From contig JAPNXP010000014.1 in assembly GCA_028753945.1 (NCBI GenBank), forward strand, positions 2,170,001-2,234,000: a stretch of DNA of 64,000 nucleotides, in the 5' to 3' direction. Position 1 is the stretch's first letter. Each line of letters begins with the position of its first letter. Position numbers and translations under genes: made by a program. Source of the stretch: Hexactinellida sp. DTS-2022 (Eukaryota > Porifera > Hexactinellida). Below are positions 44,353-55,989 of the stretch, piece after piece. The notes under the pieces are model-generated. The model worked only from the letters and a program-made list of their open reading frames with translations. It was not told the origin of the DNA and did not search any database.

Positions 44353-45379
44353 ATCACAGCTGAAGCTACAGTAAGGAGATACAATGGTGGATTTATACAA
44401 ATGTGGTTAATACCATATTTCCTGTATTAGCATTTCCAAATATACTTAAATATGCTAGGTTTCCGATTCTGAAAAAAAATCGAAATATGTAACTATTTTG
44501 AACTTTTTGACGACACTAAAGGGGTCACTATCACCGTCATTTTGTAAAAAAAATCGCAAGATTTCCTGAGAGTGACCTTTGTATTCTTATGTGTATCTCA
44601 AAAAGTAATTGTCGTAGAGAAAAAAAATTATTCCTCAAAAATGATCCTTGTCAGTTGCTCTTGGGATTATGCCTTGTCGATTTTCAACTTTAATACAAAG
44701 TTAAGGTTTTAATAATTATATACAGTAGAGCCTCTGAACAACGGACACCTTGGGACCGGAACCGTTGTCCGTTATTTAGAGGTTGTCCGCTATTTAGAGG
44801 TTGCTTTTCTATTAGACATATGCTAAATAAATAAATCCGTGCCACGAGGGTTGTCCGTTATTTAGAGGTTGTCCGCTATTTGGAGTATCCTTTATGGGAG
44901 GCTCCACTGTAATTCCAAATTTTTGATAAAATCGAGTGATTATTTGAAAATGTATAGAAAAAAAGTATTAAATCGATATCGCAAATTCTATGTGGCATAA
45001 TCCCTTGACTAATGTAGTAGAGTTAAAATTGCACTATAATAGAACTTGCGCCAAATAGAGTAAATAGCTAGAATCGTGACCTACTTTATAATAAGGCATG
45101 TTCACTAGTGTTATATTTGGACCATGGATGTCGTTTAGGTCCATTGATTCTTTTACAATAAATGTTATAGCCAGAGATAATTAACCAAGTAGTAATCCAG
45201 AAGAAATAAAATATTATTGGGCTTATAACCAAGCAAATTTGAAGTAAATGAATGTTGCAATAGTACAAAATATTAAAGAAAACATGAAAGTGATATAGGT
45301 TTTTAGCAAATAAACATTTGAAGAGCAATAACAACTAATTGGGTTTAATTAATTAATCACAGCTGAAGCTACAGTAAGG
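44353..45379. repeat. 0.98-kb insert bounded by 24-bp direct repeats
   Basis: ATCACAGCTGAAGCTACAGT + AAGG occurs at 44353-44376 and again at 45356-45379. The hAT reading frame continues sensibly from the second copy. The insert has no terminal inverted repeats or poly-A tail that I can see and contains a pogo-type MITE (44723-44909). A long target duplication (retroposon-type) or a local duplication could explain it. Confidence 0.7.
44723..44909. mobile_element. pogo-type MITE, second copy of 10135-10323
   Basis: TA, CAGTAGAGCCTCTGAACAAC ... GGCTCCACTG, TA. Very similar throughout to 10135-10323. Confidence 0.85.
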
Positions 45380-45666
45380 TTTCGATTGCATGAAATGAAT
45401 ATGTCTCATTCTAATTATAATAGCCGAATTCAAGAAGCAATAAACCAGCGGATTGTTCAGGAGCGCTTACCAAAACTTCAGTAATCATCCAATATCTTAA
45501 TCCTCCTGCACGAATTCAAAAAAAGGCAGTAGTTAAAACGCGTTTTGCACTGAATTATTACCCAGAATACTAGGGAAAGGAAATAATGAGGTAATCTTAA
45601 TCTACGAAGCTCTTTCAACATCTGATATGTTTGAAGATATTCCTGATTCCGATAATCCATTTGTCG

Positions 45667-46286
45667 CAGTGTTCGGAAAAAACCGCCCTTTTCTAGAAAA
45701 GACCGGGGCAGGTGGAAAAAACCGTTTTTTTCCGGAAAAAACCGCCCTTTTCTGGACTTTTCTGCCTTTTTCTATTTACTAGCTCACGCATGATTAATAT
45801 ATTTCGGTGACAGTGCGGTTACTATTTTACTGTCTATAGTAAGTAAATGCATATTCCACAATTTGATATCTTTCATATGGTAAGATTACTTTAAATGATT
45901 ATTTGGTATCGAAGAATTCCTGTATACCACACTTATCAGCGTTCACCTAGCACCTTTGGTACTTCGTATTAGTAAACATATCATATATGTATATCAGACG
46001 TATTATCAGTATATTCAGTGGTTAATTAATCCACTAACCATAGTTTAACATTAGGGACGTGACCCACTCTCAAAAGTCCCAAATTTAACAATCGGTGCAC
46101 TAGAAGTGTAGAATCTCATTAGAAAATTTGTCTCTTGCATATAGAAGAATACCATAGATGGGCATGCAGTGTTTCCATAAATGGTCATGAATGTTTTTTT
46201 CCAAATTTAGTGCCCTTTTCCGGGGTGGAAAAAACCGGTTTTTTCCATGGGGTTTTTTCCGGGGTGGTCTTTTCTGGCAAACACTG
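45667..46286. mobile_element. hAT-like MITE, CAGTGTTCGG / CAAACACTG ends
   Basis: CAGTGTTCGGAAAAAACCG ... GTCTTTTCTGGCAAACACTG with subterminal AAAAAACCG(C/G)(T/C)TTTT repeats. ATTTGTCG precedes it and ATTTTGTCG lies two bases after it, so the 8-bp duplication is imperfect. It interrupts hAT gene 2. Confidence 0.7.
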
Positions 46287-47204
46287 AAATTTTGTCGCCA
46301 AAAAATTACAGCTAGCTATTGATGAATCTATGAGAAAACCACACGAAATAGTACAAATAAATAAATCTATCTCAGTCTCCTTGCCATATGGGTACAATTC
46401 TAGAATCTTACACCCCCCATTTTTTCTAAGTAACCATAATACCTGTTATTCTCGTGTATAGCACTCGTTAAAAGAAGCAAAATGAGACAAAAAGAATCTA
46501 AATCGGTCCACTTTTGACTGAATTACAGTTAATTTTCGTTTATAAGCCAAAGTCAATGGAGAAATGTTGTTACATTAAAAGAAGCCAATTATGCATCAAA
46601 ACAATGTTATGCGATACGCATACTGCATTCTTGTTACCTTTTTGAAGTAATACAATTCTAACTCAGTTACGTAATAAGCGAAATTCTCACAGAGCAACAG
46701 TGATTCACTGTAATTGTATGTTGCGATAGTTCATACCAATATTATTGAAAAAGAACTGCCTTGGAATGTATTAGTACATGCAGATTGTATTACAGATACA
46801 GTAGATAACAAACAATTTTGATCCACTAGGGGTGCAGTATAATTATGGTCCATAATATTCGTAAATATATCTCATGTTCTTGCGATAATATTATGTTTAT
46901 AATTTAAGTATAATTTATAAAATTCAATTACTATTCACTACTTTAAACATTTCAATGTACCTAGTAACATGAATGGAATTTCAATTAGTGTTAATTTTTA
47001 TCAATATAATCTCTTAGTCATTGATTTGTTGTGATCACACTGACAATATCTTGAAATTTTAAATTTCACATCCAACTGTACACTTTGATTTTTCAGCGAA
47101 ATCACATTACACATTACTTAACTAATTTAAAATTCTTTTTAAATAATAACACATTCAACAAATGGTAACTCCTCACTATCTAAATTAGTATCCTGATTGA
47201 TTTA

Positions 47205-47775
47205 CGTAGCAGATAGGGTTATTGGATTCTCGCAGAGACTTAAGCGCTCCTTATTATTTTTTGGAGCGCGCTCCTAACCATAAAAAAGAGCGGCGCTCCT
47301 GTTTTCGCCCTCCGATAAAAAAAAGGAGCGCGCTCACTTTGCGCTCCTTCATTTCTTTTGCACCAAAATATGCTAAATAAACAAAGATGTTTATCTAGTT
47401 AATTAATTCTGATTCGCGCTTAATTAAAAACTGCGGAAACCCCATGGTAACTTAGTTATTTTATTACATTATCAATAAAATAATTACGTACCAAATTACA
47501 CGTGCCCTAGTTTATATAAGGCAATTGTATGTTCTGCATGCTCAAATTATCCAATCTTTGTGATAACTCTATTATTCAGGTAATTTTATTGGAATAGTGA
47601 TATTTAAAAAAGGAGTGAGCTCCAGTGAGCACGTCCCGAAAAAATCTAGCGGCGCTCCAGCTTTCGCTCCTCAAATTTCAAAGGCGCGCGCTCCACCTTC
47701 CGCTCCTGAAAAATGGAGCGCGCATCTGGTGCGCACTCTTCTAATGCTCTGGATTCTTGGGCGCTACCCCCCCCC
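47205..47775. repeat. GGAGCGCGCTCC-rich inverted repeat region
   Basis: Palindromic GGAGCGCGCTCC-type phrases cluster at 47220-47350 and 47600-47725, mirrored around an AT-rich centre. ATTGGATTCTCG on the left and TGGATTCTTGGGCGCTACC on the right do not form clean inverted ends. Probably a degenerate foldback element. Confidence 0.45.
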
Positions 47776-47793
47776 CATTACAATATATATTTT

Positions 47794-50700
47794 CATAGCC
47801 TACTATACATAAGGCCTCACAGTAACAATTGAAATTTGGACCAGGGATGAGGTCGCCGATCGATTATGAAAATGACGATTTATTCTTCCGATTGTCAAAT
47901 ATGGTCAATCATGGTCAATCATGGTCTACCAAACATAAGACTTCACTTTTTTAAGGGTAATTTGGACCTCGTATGAATAGTTGATGAAATACGAAATTGA
48001 TTTATTCAATTTAATTGCCAAATTCAGTGAATCAGAAAGGGAAGTTCTTGAGGAATATGAACAATTAACACTTTAATTGTTAATAAAAGAAACAAATACT
48101 ATTAGAATTACACAGTGGAGGATGTTAAAACAATTAATCTAATCATTACAAATAGTAACAAAATGCTTAATCTTCCTTGAAAGTGAAAGTAAGAAAAACG
48201 TAGAAATGTAGGATCTGTACTGCCAATGAAGAACTAAGAATTAAACTTTTTCAATTTTCGTTTCTCTAATCCTTTAGAAATTACCTTAGAATTGTAATTT
48301 TTCACTTTATTAGCGATTAAACAATTTACTTCAGTGAATACAACTTTGCGAAGAATCAAAGACATATTTAATTTGCAAGAGGGACATTGTTCTCTCCAAC
48401 TTCCATCAACAACTGAACAAACAAGATCCAGTAGAATCTGCCTAGATGGTCCTTCCACAAATATGCGCATCAATTCTGTATTTCCTTCGATAATAGTTAA
48501 TATCTTCCAAACAGCTATTATGGAATCCAAGAGTAGTTCAGAGGGATATTTCAGACCTCCACGATCAGTAAGTTCCAATAGCCTATACTGAGATCCGGCT
48601 GATTCATCAAATAGGAAATTTTTATCAATGATTAGTATATCTTGACATATTAGGCATGGTGGACTACGTTTAAGGTATTGGTGTGCGGCATATCCGGCTA
48701 TAAAAGCTAATGATTGAAGTGTTTGGGCATCACACTCAATGTTGGATAGATCTGAAATTTCATTAAGGAAAGGGTCAAGATCAAAATCAGTATCCGAAAA
48801 TGCCTTCTCTTCAGAAGAAAAGGATTGGATAAATTCTTGTAAAGAATAACTACAAGATTCAGACTGATAGGAAAATAGATTTAAAATATTTGAAATTTTC
48901 AGACGTCGCTCAGCTTCTAATATTTGCAGATAAGAAATGTGGTAATTGGCACCTGACATCATACGATAAAGTCCGAATCGATGTTCCAAAGGGTCCGTCT
49001 GTAAGAAAGAGGTTAAAAGGTATGAATATCCACATGTTTCCGCCAGATAGTTAGTTATTTGTGGTAAAACAAGGCAGGCATGTCTTAAGCTTGTGAAAGT
49101 TTGTTTGCTTAATTTCCCATCTTTCCCAGGAAGTGAATCCCAAGCGGCTAACCAACAAACTATACGATCTAAAAAGGCAAAGCGGTCGTCATTAAAGGTG
49201 AATGGTTGAGAGGGTGGATCGTTTAAACGAACATGCTTGTATGGAGCATTTACATTGAACATTTTCCATAAAGATAAGACAATGTCAAGAAAATCTGAAG
49301 TATTAGATTTATACGCAGCACAACGTTGGTCATTTTGAATGGTTAAAGCAGATATTGTGGATTCATGTATGACCTTTAAAACTAATTTTACATTCTGACG
49401 TTCTAAACAAGAAGGAAAACATGCTTTAAATGTTAACCTTGGAGCTAGTTTTGCCAATCTTTCTTTCTCAGAAAGATATAAGGTACGGACATCGCGGAAA
49501 GAAGCTGTGCACAGTCTCAAAGGATAGGAACAAAAATTGGTTTGTATATCTTCTAAATTAGGGTAAATAAAACTCTTACTCTCTGACTTTAGATTCAACC
49601 AGTTATTTCGTATTGTCTTCAATATGTGCACAAAATCAAAGGTGAGAAATAGGATCCGATTTGGATCAGAAGGATGCGGTACTTGAGTTTCCAGCTTACC
49701 ATTTTTAGAGAAGAGTTTGAATAATTTTACATTGAGAGGATAGTTGTCGGTAGAGATAACATCTACAACTAAACCACAAAGCTCTATATCTTATTTACAT
49801 AATACCACTATAGAGAATATCGTTTCCGCTGAAAGAGAAGCACAGGGTAACAAACGAACAATACAGGACCATTTTTTCTGAAGACTAGAGACCATGATAG
49901 CGAATACAGTTTTGACCGGATCATCTGGTCTTAAACTAGCACCATATATCTTACCACCAATATATGAAATATCCGATTTGACATGAATTTCGTCCATTTG
50001 GACAATTACATGTTTTTCAGGATCAGAGAAAGAATGAGTCGCTTGTTTGAGGAAGGGAAAATAGTCACTTTCAAGGCCAGATGAAGAATATAACTTGAGT
50101 AGAGTATTGACATGAGGAAGAGTTAGACAAAGCATCTGCTGAAGATATTTATAACAGGCTGGAGAAATTAAATGTGTTTTAAGAGCCAAAACTTGTGTTA
50201 GTACATTATATCTACGCCTGTTTTGAGGGACGAGGCTGTTTTCTAACTGGCATTGTATGAACTGCAGTCTTGAAAGTTCTGGATAATCAGATGATTCTAA
50301 ATCGGATTCATTAGTTTGCAAAGTATTGATGGCTTGTTGGATATGGTCTTTCGCTAAAGAGATATGTGAACCAGTCGTCTCAGAAACAAAAGATTCACAG
50401 GGATGTGTTGATTTAGAAATTTCACCAAGAATCGTATCAAGTTGTCGTATATCACTAATTGAGTTTAGCGAAAGCGAACAAGGTTCTCCATTACAATTGG
50501 CTCTAACAGATAGATCAGAATGTACTATCAAGTACTTATTTACTAGGATATCGCTATTTATTAGACTAGGACGCATAAAAATTATACTGTTTTCGTCAGG
50601 ATACCATAATGACCATGTTTTTGGCAAGGGAAGCAAAGATAACTTGTCAGGAATATCATGTAGACTGTTAATCTTGAACTTCTCTACCTCTTCAGCTTCT

Positions 50701-51510
50701 GAATTCAAGCTAAGTGTTAAAGTTTGGTTGAATAGTTCATATTCTCTTAAGTCGAGGGGACGCCTGCGCTTAGCACTAGATTGATAGTATGATGGACAAC
50801 CGGGTAGATAAACTGGTACAGCGCCATCTTTCAGCTTTGGGCTGACTCGAGGGATTTCACGGAAAGTTCCATCTCCATTTGGAACTTTGTGGCTATATTC
50901 TATATCTTCTTCGCGGAAATGTTTAACGCAAATATAAACAGCCTTCAATTCATCTAAATCATCCCTCCGAAGAGCCCTAAACCAGGAGTGTCTGAGTTCA
51001 GGTGGATTTTGTGGTAATTTGAAAACTGGCACAATTTCTGAGGAAGATTTGTAGTTTCTTTTGCAGCCAGGAGCCGAGCAGCAATTAGGCATTTTGAAAA
51101 TTAAACGATACTAAAAGCTAAGGTAGAACAAGTAAACAAAATTAAGTACGGTTAAAACAAAGTTTATACACCAGAAGAACAGAGAGACTGAATGTCCACT
51201 GATTACATGACTTACTAAAAACATTATACAATCAAATTATATATTCAAATGAATTTTCTATTGTTTTGGTAAATTAATAATTACTAAACACTAACTATTT
51301 AACATTGTGGTTCATTTAGAAATTACGGCTGCAACCGCATCCTTGGTCCAAATTACCCTTAAAAAAGTGAAGTCTTATGTTTGGTAGACCATGATTGACC
51401 AAAATTTGACAATCGGAAGAATAAATCGTCATTTTCATAATCGATCGGCGACCTCATCCCTGGTCCAAATTTCAATTCTTACTGTGAGGCCTTATGTATA
51501 GTAGGCTATG
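47794..51510 (-). mobile_element. P-superfamily transposon 1 with CATAGCCTACT ends and 7-bp duplication
   Basis: Ends CATAGCCTACTATACATAAG and CTTATGTATAGTAGGCTATG are complementary. Inverted repeats extend inward to about 47970 and 51345, with local differences (one TGGTCAATCA unit is repeated on the left). ATATTTT flanks both sides (47787-47793, 51511-51517). An eighth base does not match on either side. It carries a THAP-type transposase gene on the minus strand. Confidence 0.9.
48234..51092 (-). pseudogene. P-element-type transposase with THAP domain, one in-frame stop
   Basis: One reading frame of 953 codons from ATG at 51092 to 48234, broken only by TAA at 49793-49791. Residues 1-60 form a THAP finger (C4, C9, then CVKH with the C-x2-H pair), followed by GAVPVYLP, the AVPTIF-type box. 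After a long linker, IVQMDEIHVK supplies the first catalytic Asp and VISTDN the second region. FDFVHILKTIRNNW matches the P-element GTP-binding insertion, and TDPLEHRFGLYRMMSG carries the catalytic Glu block. A 15-nt run around the stop begins GTAAATAAG and ends AG, and its removal would keep the frame, but introns that short are not expected in animals. Otherwise apparently intact, so inactivation is recent or by a single change. Confidence 0.88.
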
Positions 51511-51519
51511 ATATTTTAT

Positions 51520-52668
51520 ATTTTATCTGATTCTTTACTTGGAAATCAATTTAAACAGTAATACTTATTATTCGATGGTTCTTATTTGTTCATAATTCCA
51601 AAAGATTTCAAGTTTCACTTGAAATCTATTTTTCCCCACCAGAAGGTGACGCTACCCTGGACCGAGTGGACCCTCCCCTGTATACTAGATAATTTATTCC
51701 AATAATAGCTTGAAAATGAACAATTATCTAACTGACTTATTTCGAAGTAGGGTATTTCCCCATCCGCACAGTAATAAAATTTCTGGATTGACCATAATTT
51801 TTCGGTAATTATTACTAAAATACTATCAAATATTATAAATTGAGTTTTTATACTATGTACTATGCAAATAACAATAAGAATTGATATTTAGTTCCTCAAA
51901 CAATTATTAATTTATATTATATTTATCTAACTTCATGTACGAACTACAAATAGAACATTTCTGCTAGCTCTCACTAGTTTATTTGGGAATTCCGAATTTT
52001 TTTCTGCTGTCGATCCTTAATTAATTAACTTTAGGCTGTTATTTGATTGAGAATAATTGATTATCAAATAACTAATTGGATGGATTAATTTACTCTCGCC
52101 AATTAAATTACAGTCTGAGTCTGCACAATAACAACAGAAGAGACACTATAATCAATTTAAACGAATTGAAATCAAGCTGCTAATCCATACTAGGACAACT
52201 CTAGAATTTTCTTAAGTAGGTATTTAAATTTGGGTATATCTAACTTAGTTCTATATTTAATATTCCAATTACCAACTATTAAAATTCGATTCTGTAGCAC
52301 TTATCCAGTTGCTCAATCAGTTCTTGACAATTAAAACAAAGCAGTAAAGTTAGAACTGGAAGAGTTAATACTTAGAACAATCCCAAAGAAAACAATTATG
52401 TTTAATATATGGGACAACATTAGTTTTTTGGCCTAGATTGTTTACGTTGCTTTGCTCTGTAAATACAAGTATTTACAGATATATTATTGGAGAGCTTTCA
52501 TATTTTAAAGGATCAAGATTGCCCTAACCAATGCGAATAGGATATTTTAAAAACATCTTAACCAAAATCACATCAATTTTGACAGAAAATAATTTTAAAG
52601 TTTCCAATTAAACACTTAGATATGGTTATTAGAGCAAACTTCTATTGTACAATTATGTATGCAATGAT
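51520..52668. other. AT-rich interior of the 9.4-kb element, no gene recognised
   Basis: Short open frames only. I find no repeats or protein-like segments. Confidence 0.4.
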
Positions 52669-53159
52669 TAGGGCATTAGTCGATCGCCAAAAAATTGATC
52701 GCGATCTCGATCCCGATCTTCACATAAAATAGTATCGCGATCTCGATCCCGATCGCATTTTTACAAATGATCGCCGATCCGATCCCGATCATTTTTGCGA
52801 TCATTTCTTATTTTCCGTAGTAACTATTTAGGATGCTCAGGTTTCAACTTGACCAACTTTTAGAAACACTGAAGTTAGATTTTCAACAACCTGAAAAATA
52901 TTGTATTGTTACGGGCCTGTTTTATGAATAAATTGAATTGATAATCGAATTAATAATAATAGTGCTATATTATTAATAAATTTAATTGGGCAACCTTTTC
53001 TAAAAGATCGGAATGTATGATCGAAAATTTATGCAAAAAAATGATCGCGATCTCCATTTCGATCGTTCTGTAAAATACGATCGACGATCCTGCTTCGATC
53101 GTCAAAAAGGATCGCGATCGTGATCGCGCGATCTTTGATCGTTCGATCCTAATGCCCTA
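52669..53159. mobile_element. hAT MITE, TAGGGCATTAGTCGATCG ends, 8-bp duplication
   Basis: TAGGGCATTAGTCGATCG ... CGATCCTAATGCCCTA, flanked by GCAATGAT (52661-52668, 53160-53167). Subterminal GATCGCGATC repeats. Non-coding. Confidence 0.93.
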
Positions 53160-53481
53160 GCAATGATCCATACAGCTCGTAAATATAAATCCCTACCATA
53201 TTAACTTATGTGTGAAAACAATCTATAGCCATGTAATTAGACTTTTTGAATGGATTATAATGCAGCATGCTATTGAAATTATATAGTTAAAGGAACGTTG
53301 TGAAAGTTAGCTCATCCATTAACTAAAATTAGTAGTTTATACTTCACAAATAGCATTTTCATTCATGCACAATATTTAAGCCAATTTATGTTATCATATT
53401 TGCAATAAATTTAAAAAATGTATTACCCAAATTATACTTTTGTACTCGACTCGACAACTTGAATCTCTTCACTTTATTATG

Positions 53482-54417
53482 GCGACGCCTATATTTACCC
53501 CAATTATGTTACCCTCTACTTTTCCATACATTGAGGAAATGAACTTGAAGGAACTATTCTTACAAATCACTATCAATGAAGATACGTGTACCGATTGGTT
53601 GAGAGTTCACGGACTCTTAGCGAGAGGTATGATTTGTAAGTGCGGCACAGATACGCGAGGGAATTTTCACAAAAGTCATTGATGGGGTGGGCTGGAGATG
53701 TCCTAAGAAAAACTGCAAAAAGTTTGCACATCGACGAGTAGGATCATTTTTTGAAGGATCAAACTTGTCATTAACAGAACTTGTAGAGTTTTTATATTTT
53801 TGGGCTGAAGGCCTACAAGACACCAAATTTTTACACAAGAATTTGGGATGGGCAACAGCTACCATCACCGATTGGAAAAACTTCTTACGTGATCTCTGTG
53901 TTGAAAGATACCTCGCTAATCCAGAACCAATTGGTGGTCCTGGACATATAGTAGAGATTGATGAAAGCAAATTCGGAAGGAGGAAATACCATCGCGGTAG
54001 ACAACTATCTGGAAAATGGGTCTTTGGAGGAATTGACAGAGATTCCAAAGAGGCTTTTATGATTTCAGTGGATGATCGATCAGCTGCTACCTTGATTCCC
54101 ATAATTGAGCGGTATATAAAACCAGGAACAACAATCTTAAGTGATGAATGGGCATCATATAATCTAATTCCTCCAGCTAACTTTACTCATTTGACGGTGA
54201 ACCATAGCATCCATTTCGTAGTTCCGGGGCAGATATACATACTCAAACGATTGAGAGTACCTGGGGACAGGCTAAGAAGAAAATGAGGAATTCTATGACA
54301 ACCAATCCTGAATTACTGGATACCTACTTAGCCGAATACTGTTGGAAGAAGAGGCATAGTGAAAACATTTTCAATAATTTAGTAATAGAAATTAGAAATC
54401 AATACCCTGTAGTCTAA
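53482..54417 (+). pseudogene. Merlin-type (IS1016/IS1595-related) DDE transposase, two frameshifts
   Basis: Starts at ATG 53482 (TPIFTPIMLPSTF). It has a zinc-ribbon-like part (CKCGTD, then WRCPKKNCKKF) interrupted by one extra T near 53679, a helical region (LVEFLYFWAEGL) and the DDE core: VEIDESKFGRRKYHRGR (first Asp), WVFGGIDRDSKEAF, ILSDEWASYN (second Asp), and, after a one-base loss near 54228, HTQTIESTWGQAKKKMR with E in the third position. It ends RNQYPV at about 54415. This motif set is that of Merlin transposases. About 300 residues if uninterrupted, normal for the family. The two indels are the only visible damage. Confidence 0.88.
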
Positions 54418-54726
54418 AGCAAGTATTCTGTATGATATTATAATAATGATTTAACTTTATTCCATTAGTATATTTGCATTGCTCCAAAGTTATGTGTAGT
54501 TCATATATTCTCTATGCTTATCCAAATGAATTGTTACTGTACTCTCTCATCCAGGGTTTACCTAAGTGCCTGTCAGCACCTAAAGGGCCCAGCATCGTTT
54601 GAGAGGTTGATTACAGTGTGACACTTAATTAGGTTCCGCATCCGGGTGTTTGGCAAGATTTGTTGGCCAATAAATTTCTGGATAAATCCCTGCTCTCATC
54701 GAAATTAATATTAACACCTAGATATA

Positions 54727-54816
54727 CAGTGCAACCCCGATTATCAAGGGGCCAGACAAAATGTTCGGATAATCGGGATTTCGGATAATCGAAGTTCGGA
54801 TACCGGGGTTTCACTG
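54727..54816. mobile_element. 90-bp pogo-type MITE, TA duplication
   Basis: TA, CAGTGCAACCCCGATTATC ... CCGGGGTTTCACTG, TA. Interior TTCGGATAATCG repeats. Confidence 0.75.
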
Positions 54817-54841
54817 TAGTTGAGTTCACTTCAGATTTGCT

Positions 54842-55172
54842 CATAGTAACCTAGTACGGCGTACTGTACGCTACGGTACGAACTTAGTACGCAGATTATC
54901 CTTTCGTACCGTACTTAAGCACTATGTACGTACTTAGTTAATGATAGTATAGATGCTTATCTTTTAGCACTTGATTCTTATTTTTTATCGAAGAATAAGT
55001 TAGGTAAATTTATCAAGATTTACTGTCGATTCTTAGTAGAACCTATAATAGAACTATAATAGATAAGATCCTTGTTTATGAATTATTATTTGAAATATAG
55101 AAATACTTGTATATATTGTTTGATTGTTCACAAAGTATTATTTCGTACAGTACGAACGTCGCGGTTACTATG
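54842..55172. mobile_element. MITE with CATAGTAACC ends and 7-8-bp duplication (P-like?)
   Basis: CATAGTAACC ... GGTTACTATG with subterminal CGTACTGTACG on both sides. GATTTGCT precedes and CATTTGCT follows (7 of 8). CATAG ends and the duplication length echo the P-type transposons. It is rich in GTACG/CGTAC phrases; a related fragment lies at about 21145-21195. Confidence 0.6.
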
Positions 55173-55784
55173 CATTTGCTAAATCTTAAAGATACTAGCA
55201 TGTAACAAAGAACAACATTATTTAGAGAGGTAAATTAAGTTAATGCATATTAAATACTTGTTCATCATCTCCATCCATCCTAAATTTTAACATCCGTAGG
55301 ATTTATCCTACTACTCTCTAGTGAACATACAATTACTAAATATTATCCTCAAAATTGTTTGTTATCTATCTGTAATACTATCTGCATGTACTCATTTAAT
55401 ACATTCCAAGGCAGTTCTTTTTCAATAATATTGGTATGAACTATCGCAACATACAATTACAGTGAATCACTGTTGCTCTGTGAGAATTTCGCTTATTACG
55501 TAACCGAGTTAGAATTGTATTACTTCAAAAAGGTAACAAGAATGCAGTATGCGTATCGCATAACATTGTTTTGATGCATAATTGGCTTCTTTTAATGTAA
55601 CAACATTTCTCCATCGACTTTGGCTTATAAACGAAAATTAACTGTAATTCAGTCAAAAGTGGACCGATTTAGATTCTTTTTGTCTCATTTTGCTTCTTTT
55701 AACGAGTGCTATACACGAGAATAACAGGTATTATGGTTACTTAGAAAAAATGGGGGGTGTAAGATTCTAGAATTGTACCGAAAT

Positions 55785-55985
55785 GTGAGCTCACAATAGC
55801 AGAACAAACTGGGAAAAGAGGATATTTTTTAGAGAAAATATACCAAATGCTCTTTACTATTCCCCCAACATCTGTTGAAACAAAAAGAGTTTTTCTTCAT
55901 CTGCATATCTGTGCAATAAATCCAGAACATGATTAGGGATAAAATACTGCACATGCTTTGTTTTATCCGAAACAATCTTTTAAAT
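55785..55985 (+). pseudogene. hAT transposase gene 2, C-terminal piece
   Basis: Reads ELTIAEQTGKRGYFLEKIYQ, then LFTIPPTSVETKRVF: the hAT dimerisation motif (P-T-S-V-E-x-x-R-x-F). It continues the gene broken at 46390 by the 9.4-kb element. Confidence 0.8.
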
Positions 55986-55989
55986 CAAT

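Larger units (their letters stand above)
43514..46390 (+). pseudogene. hAT transposase gene 2, main part, multiply interrupted
   Basis: A second, different hAT transposase. It shows CYAHGLQLAIQEV, then an acidic stretch, then VRRIVKIFKHSPLKNEIL, LDCKTRWSSLVKMLER (the conserved TRWSS block), INPIKIALEAICRRDANL, RLHEMNMSHSNYNS and VAKKLQLAIDES. The reading is cut by a MITE (43978-44275), a 1-kb insert with 24-bp direct repeats (44353-45379), another MITE (45667-46286) and the 9.4-kb element starting at 46392. The C-terminus is at 55785-55985. The N-terminal finger is missing, since foldback copy B abuts at 43510. Several stops are also present. Confidence 0.75.
46392..55778. mobile_element. 9.4-kb element with about 0.43-kb inverted ends (probable Merlin), inside hAT gene 2
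   Basis: 46392-46823 and 55344-55778 are reverse complements: GTACAATTCTAGAATCTTAC outermost, then AGTCAAAAGTGGACCG and TTGTTTTGATGCATAATTGG in mirrored order. hAT transposase coding stops at the left edge and resumes just after the right edge. The interior has a Merlin-type transposase plus later inserts (47794-51510, 52669-53159, 54727-54816, 54842-55172). Flanking CCATATGG and CGAAATGT agree at 5 of 8 bases, so the duplication is weak. Confidence 0.7.

Noticed and set aside
50326..50784. 152-residue plus-strand frame
   Set aside because: Antisense shadow of the P transposase 1 coding sequence.
53617..54102. 161-residue minus-strand frame
   Set aside because: Antisense shadow of the Merlin transposase, which has the recognisable DDE blocks.
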